Under the pieces are notes generated by a model. That model saw only the letters and a program-made list of their open reading frames with translations. It searched no databases and was not told the origin of the DNA. 64,000 nt of DNA from JAKFEW01 sp036675505. GTDB lineage: Bacteria; Cyanobacteriota; Sericytochromatia; S15B-MN24; JAQBPE01. This document shows positions 62,493-64,000 of this stretch, piece after piece. Every line of letters starts with the position of its first letter. The first letter of the stretch is position 1. The stretch is from positions 1-64,000 of the forward strand of contig JAKFEW010000046.1 of NCBI GenBank assembly GCA_036675505.1. Reading direction: 5' to 3'. A program made the position numbers and the translations under genes.

Positions 62493-62502
62493 GTCGAGAC
62501 CG

Positions 62503-63036
62503 ATGCCCGAGACGATGACCAAAGGGAACGAGCGTAGCTCGATCATCCGCCATGCCCTTCCCGACGAGGCCGGTGCCATCGCCGATCTCTGGCTCCGCTT
62601 CCAGCGTGAGCACAACGCGCGCTACGTGCGGCAGGTGCGGCAGACTCGCCGCAACCGCGATGCGGTCGCCGAGCACTACGTGAAGCTCGCCGGTCAACGT
62701 CAGCTCTGGGTGGCCGAGGCCGCGGGTGCGTTGGTCGGCTACGCCGCCGTGTCGCCCCATCTGGTAAAGGTCGAGCTCTACTATGCCTCGGCGGCCTTGA
62801 CCGACCTGTGGGTCGAGCCGGCCTGGCGCGGCCGGGGCCTGGGCCGGGCGCTGATCGACCGCGTCAGGACGGAGGTCGCCGAGCGCGGCCTGCACGCGCT
62901 CACGATCAGCGTGATGGCCGGCAACCCGGCCCGCGCGCTCTACCGCGCGGCCGGCTTCCAGCCGTTCACGGAGACACTGGTGATGCCCCTCGTGGCCGGG
63001 ATGGTCAAGACGGGGCCGGACTACCCGGAGGACTGA
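62503..63036 (+). CDS. GNAT-family N-acetyltransferase
   Basis: 177 residues from ATG 62503 (62515 is an alternative; neither has a clear Shine-Dalgarno). The acetyl-CoA site is DLWVEPAWRGRGLGRALIDRV (Arg/Gln-x-x-Gly-x-Gly pattern), followed by ISVMAGNPARALYRAAGF. The substrate is unknown. It begins just after the rpmE terminator, so read-through or its own promoter is needed. rsmE follows 7 bases after its stop. Confidence 0.88.
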   Translation: MPETMTKGNERSSIIRHALPDEAGAIADLWLRFQREHNARYVRQVRQTRRNRDAVAEHYVKLAGQRQLWVAEAAGALVGYAAVSPHLVKVELYYASAALTDLWVEPAWRGRGLGRALIDRVRTEVAERGLHALTISVMAGNPARALYRAAGFQPFTETLVMPLVAGMVKTGPDYPED

Positions 63037-63043
63037 GCGACCC

Positions 63044-63769
63044 ATGGCGCGCTTCTTCGTCGACCCGGCCGCGATTGCCGGCGACCACGTCACGCTCGAT
63101 GGCGGCGACGCCCACCACGCGGCGACCGTGCTGCGGCTGCGGCCCGGCGCGGCCGTGACCGTGCTGGACGGCCAGGGTCGCATCTTCGAGTGCGTGGCCG
63201 AAACCGTCGAGAAGCGCCACGTCACGCTGCGGGTCACGCGCGCCACGATCGCCGCGCCGCCGGCGGTGGGCGTCACGCTTTACCAGGGGCTGCCGAAGGG
63301 CGACAAGCTCGAGCTCGTGATCCAGAAGGCCACGGAGCTCGGCGCGGCGCGGATCGTGCCGCTGGCCGCGGTGCGCTCGATCGCGAAGGTCGAGCCGGCC
63401 CGGGTGGCCGCGAAGCGCGCACGCTGGCAGGCGATCGCCAAGGAGGCCGCGGAGCAGAGCGAGCGCCCGACCGTGCCCGAGATCGAGGCGCCGACCACGC
63501 TCACGGGCCTGGTGCTGCCGCCCGGCGCGATCGCCTTCGTGCTCGCCGAGCGGGAAGGCGGCCTGACCCTCCCGCGCGCGCTGCCGCCAGCGCCGCCGGC
63601 CGGCATCGCGATCTTCGTCGGCCCCGAGGGTGGCTGGGACCCCGCGGAGCTCGACGCGCTGGTGGCCCTCGGCGCGACGCCGGTCTCGCTCGGCCCGCGC
63701 ATCCTGCGCACCGAGACCGCCGGCCTCGCGGCGCTGGCGATCGTGATGGCGGCCTACGAGCTGCGCTGA
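63044..63769 (+). CDS. rsmE: 16S rRNA m3U1498 methyltransferase RsmE
   Basis: 241 residues. PUA-like N-terminus (RFFVDPAAIAGDHVTLDGGDAHHAATVLRL) and SPOUT/trefoil-knot C-terminus: IFVGPEGGWDPAELDALV and LGPRILRTETAGLAAL are the SAM-site knot motifs. Methylates U1498 of 16S rRNA with SAM. Second gene of a GNAT-rsmE pair; convergent with the partial gene at the window end. Confidence 0.94.
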   Translation: MARFFVDPAAIAGDHVTLDGGDAHHAATVLRLRPGAAVTVLDGQGRIFECVAETVEKRHVTLRVTRATIAAPPAVGVTLYQGLPKGDKLELVIQKATELGAARIVPLAAVRSIAKVEPARVAAKRARWQAIAKEAAEQSERPTVPEIEAPTTLTGLVLPPGAIAFVLAEREGGLTLPRALPPAPPAGIAIFVGPEGGWDPAELDALVALGATPVSLGPRILRTETAGLAALAIVMAAYELR

Positions 63770-63776
63770 ACGCGCC

Positions 63777-64000
63777 TTACTTCAAGAGGTTGAAGGCAGG
63801 GTCGGCGAGCGGGTCATCCAGGTCGGGCAGCGGTGGCAGGTTCGCCGGCATCTGGTCCTTGGTGGGCAAGGCCGGCCCCAGCTGCGCGAGCGTGGCATCG
63901 CCCGCGAGGTACGTGCCGTCCTCGTCGTTGTCGACGAAGAAGCCCGTGCCCGGCCCCGGCTCGGCCGCTCGCACGCCGTCGAGACCGAGGAAGACGAGAG
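63777..64000 (-). CDS. C-terminal part of an unknown protein, cut by the window end
   Basis: The frame is open from the window edge to a stop at 63777; about 74 codons are seen. The visible part reads LVFLGLDGVRAAEPGPGTGFF, then VDNDEDGTYLAGDATLAQLGPALPT and an acidic/Pro-rich end (PLPDLDDPLADPAFNLLK). A GTG at 63974 is in frame, but the open frame continues past it, so it is probably not the start. No family recognised. Confidence 0.6.
   Translation of the reverse strand, partial: LVFLGLDGVRAAEPGPGTGFFVDNDEDGTYLAGDATLAQLGPALPTKDQMPANLPPLPDLDDPLADPAFNLLK

Overview
This window is GC-rich bacterial chromosome with dense, short-spaced genes. No rRNA, tRNA, CRISPR array, prophage or insertion sequence was recognised. 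The organism is a diderm: there is a YjbH-like outer-membrane barrel, a second barrel ending in Phe, heptose/O-antigen genes (rfaE2-type adenylyltransferase, GT9 glycosyltransferase, Wzy/WaaL-type ligase) and more than ten probable lipoproteins plus lgt. A DUF4330 protein, a DSHCT (Ski2/HelY-type) helicase, three cyanophycinase-like proteins and the tetrapyrrole methylase-MazG fusion fit a non-photosynthetic relative of Cyanobacteria (Sericytochromatia/Tanganyikabacteria-like). This placement is inference from gene content; Myxococcota or another GC-rich diderm is not excluded.

Layout. 1-6.5 kb (minus): a partial gene, engB, a large repeat-rich membrane protein with a small paralogous lipoprotein, a TIM-barrel amidohydrolase, a BFN/DUF151-like protein and rnhB. 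6.5-9.5 kb (plus): DSHCT helicase with a histone-H1-like tail. 9.5-14.2 kb (minus): M30-like lipoprotein protease, SDR epimerase, Uup-type ABC-F ATPase. 14.3-16.2 kb (plus): sugar dehydrogenase lipoprotein and a small lipoprotein. 16.2-20.6 kb (minus): a very large HExxH protein and an aldehyde dehydrogenase. 20.7-26.9 kb (plus): mfd, a parvulin-type PPIase, mazG fusion. 26.9-28.8 kb (minus): a paralogous small lipoprotein and a radical SAM/SPASM enzyme. 29-32.3 kb (plus): TPR-NHL protein, HEAT-repeat protein, DUF47/PhoU-like protein. 32.4-46.1 kb (mostly minus): unknown membrane protein, MerR-like regulator, PfkB kinase, MscS channel, three tandem S51 (cyanophycinase-like) lipoproteins, outer-membrane proteins, a TPR protein. 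46.2-47.9 kb (plus): proline-rich small protein, lgt, single-domain response regulator. 47.9-50.6 kb (minus): CPBP protease, PgeF, LolA-like lipoprotein. 50.9-53.7 kb (plus): subtilisin lipoprotein, about 550 bases of AT-richer noncoding DNA, a Xer recombinase. 53.8-62 kb (minus): a tight secA-prfB-rfaE2-DUF4330-ligase-GT9-unknown operon; prfB carries the classical +1 frameshift site. 62-64 kb: rpmE with promoter and terminator, GNAT, rsmE, and the tail of an unknown gene.

Working together: the window mixes housekeeping (GTPase, RNase HII, Mfd, RF2, SecA, L31, RsmE, Lgt) with a large envelope/secreted programme. The most distinctive accessory features are the S51 triplet, in which two copies lack the expected catalytic Glu, a two-member lipoprotein family with a RYxTL...CAC signature, an HExxH protein of unknown role, and recurrent noncoding elements (6-5-6 inverted repeats, TTAAC-rich islands, two matching G-quadruplex motifs).
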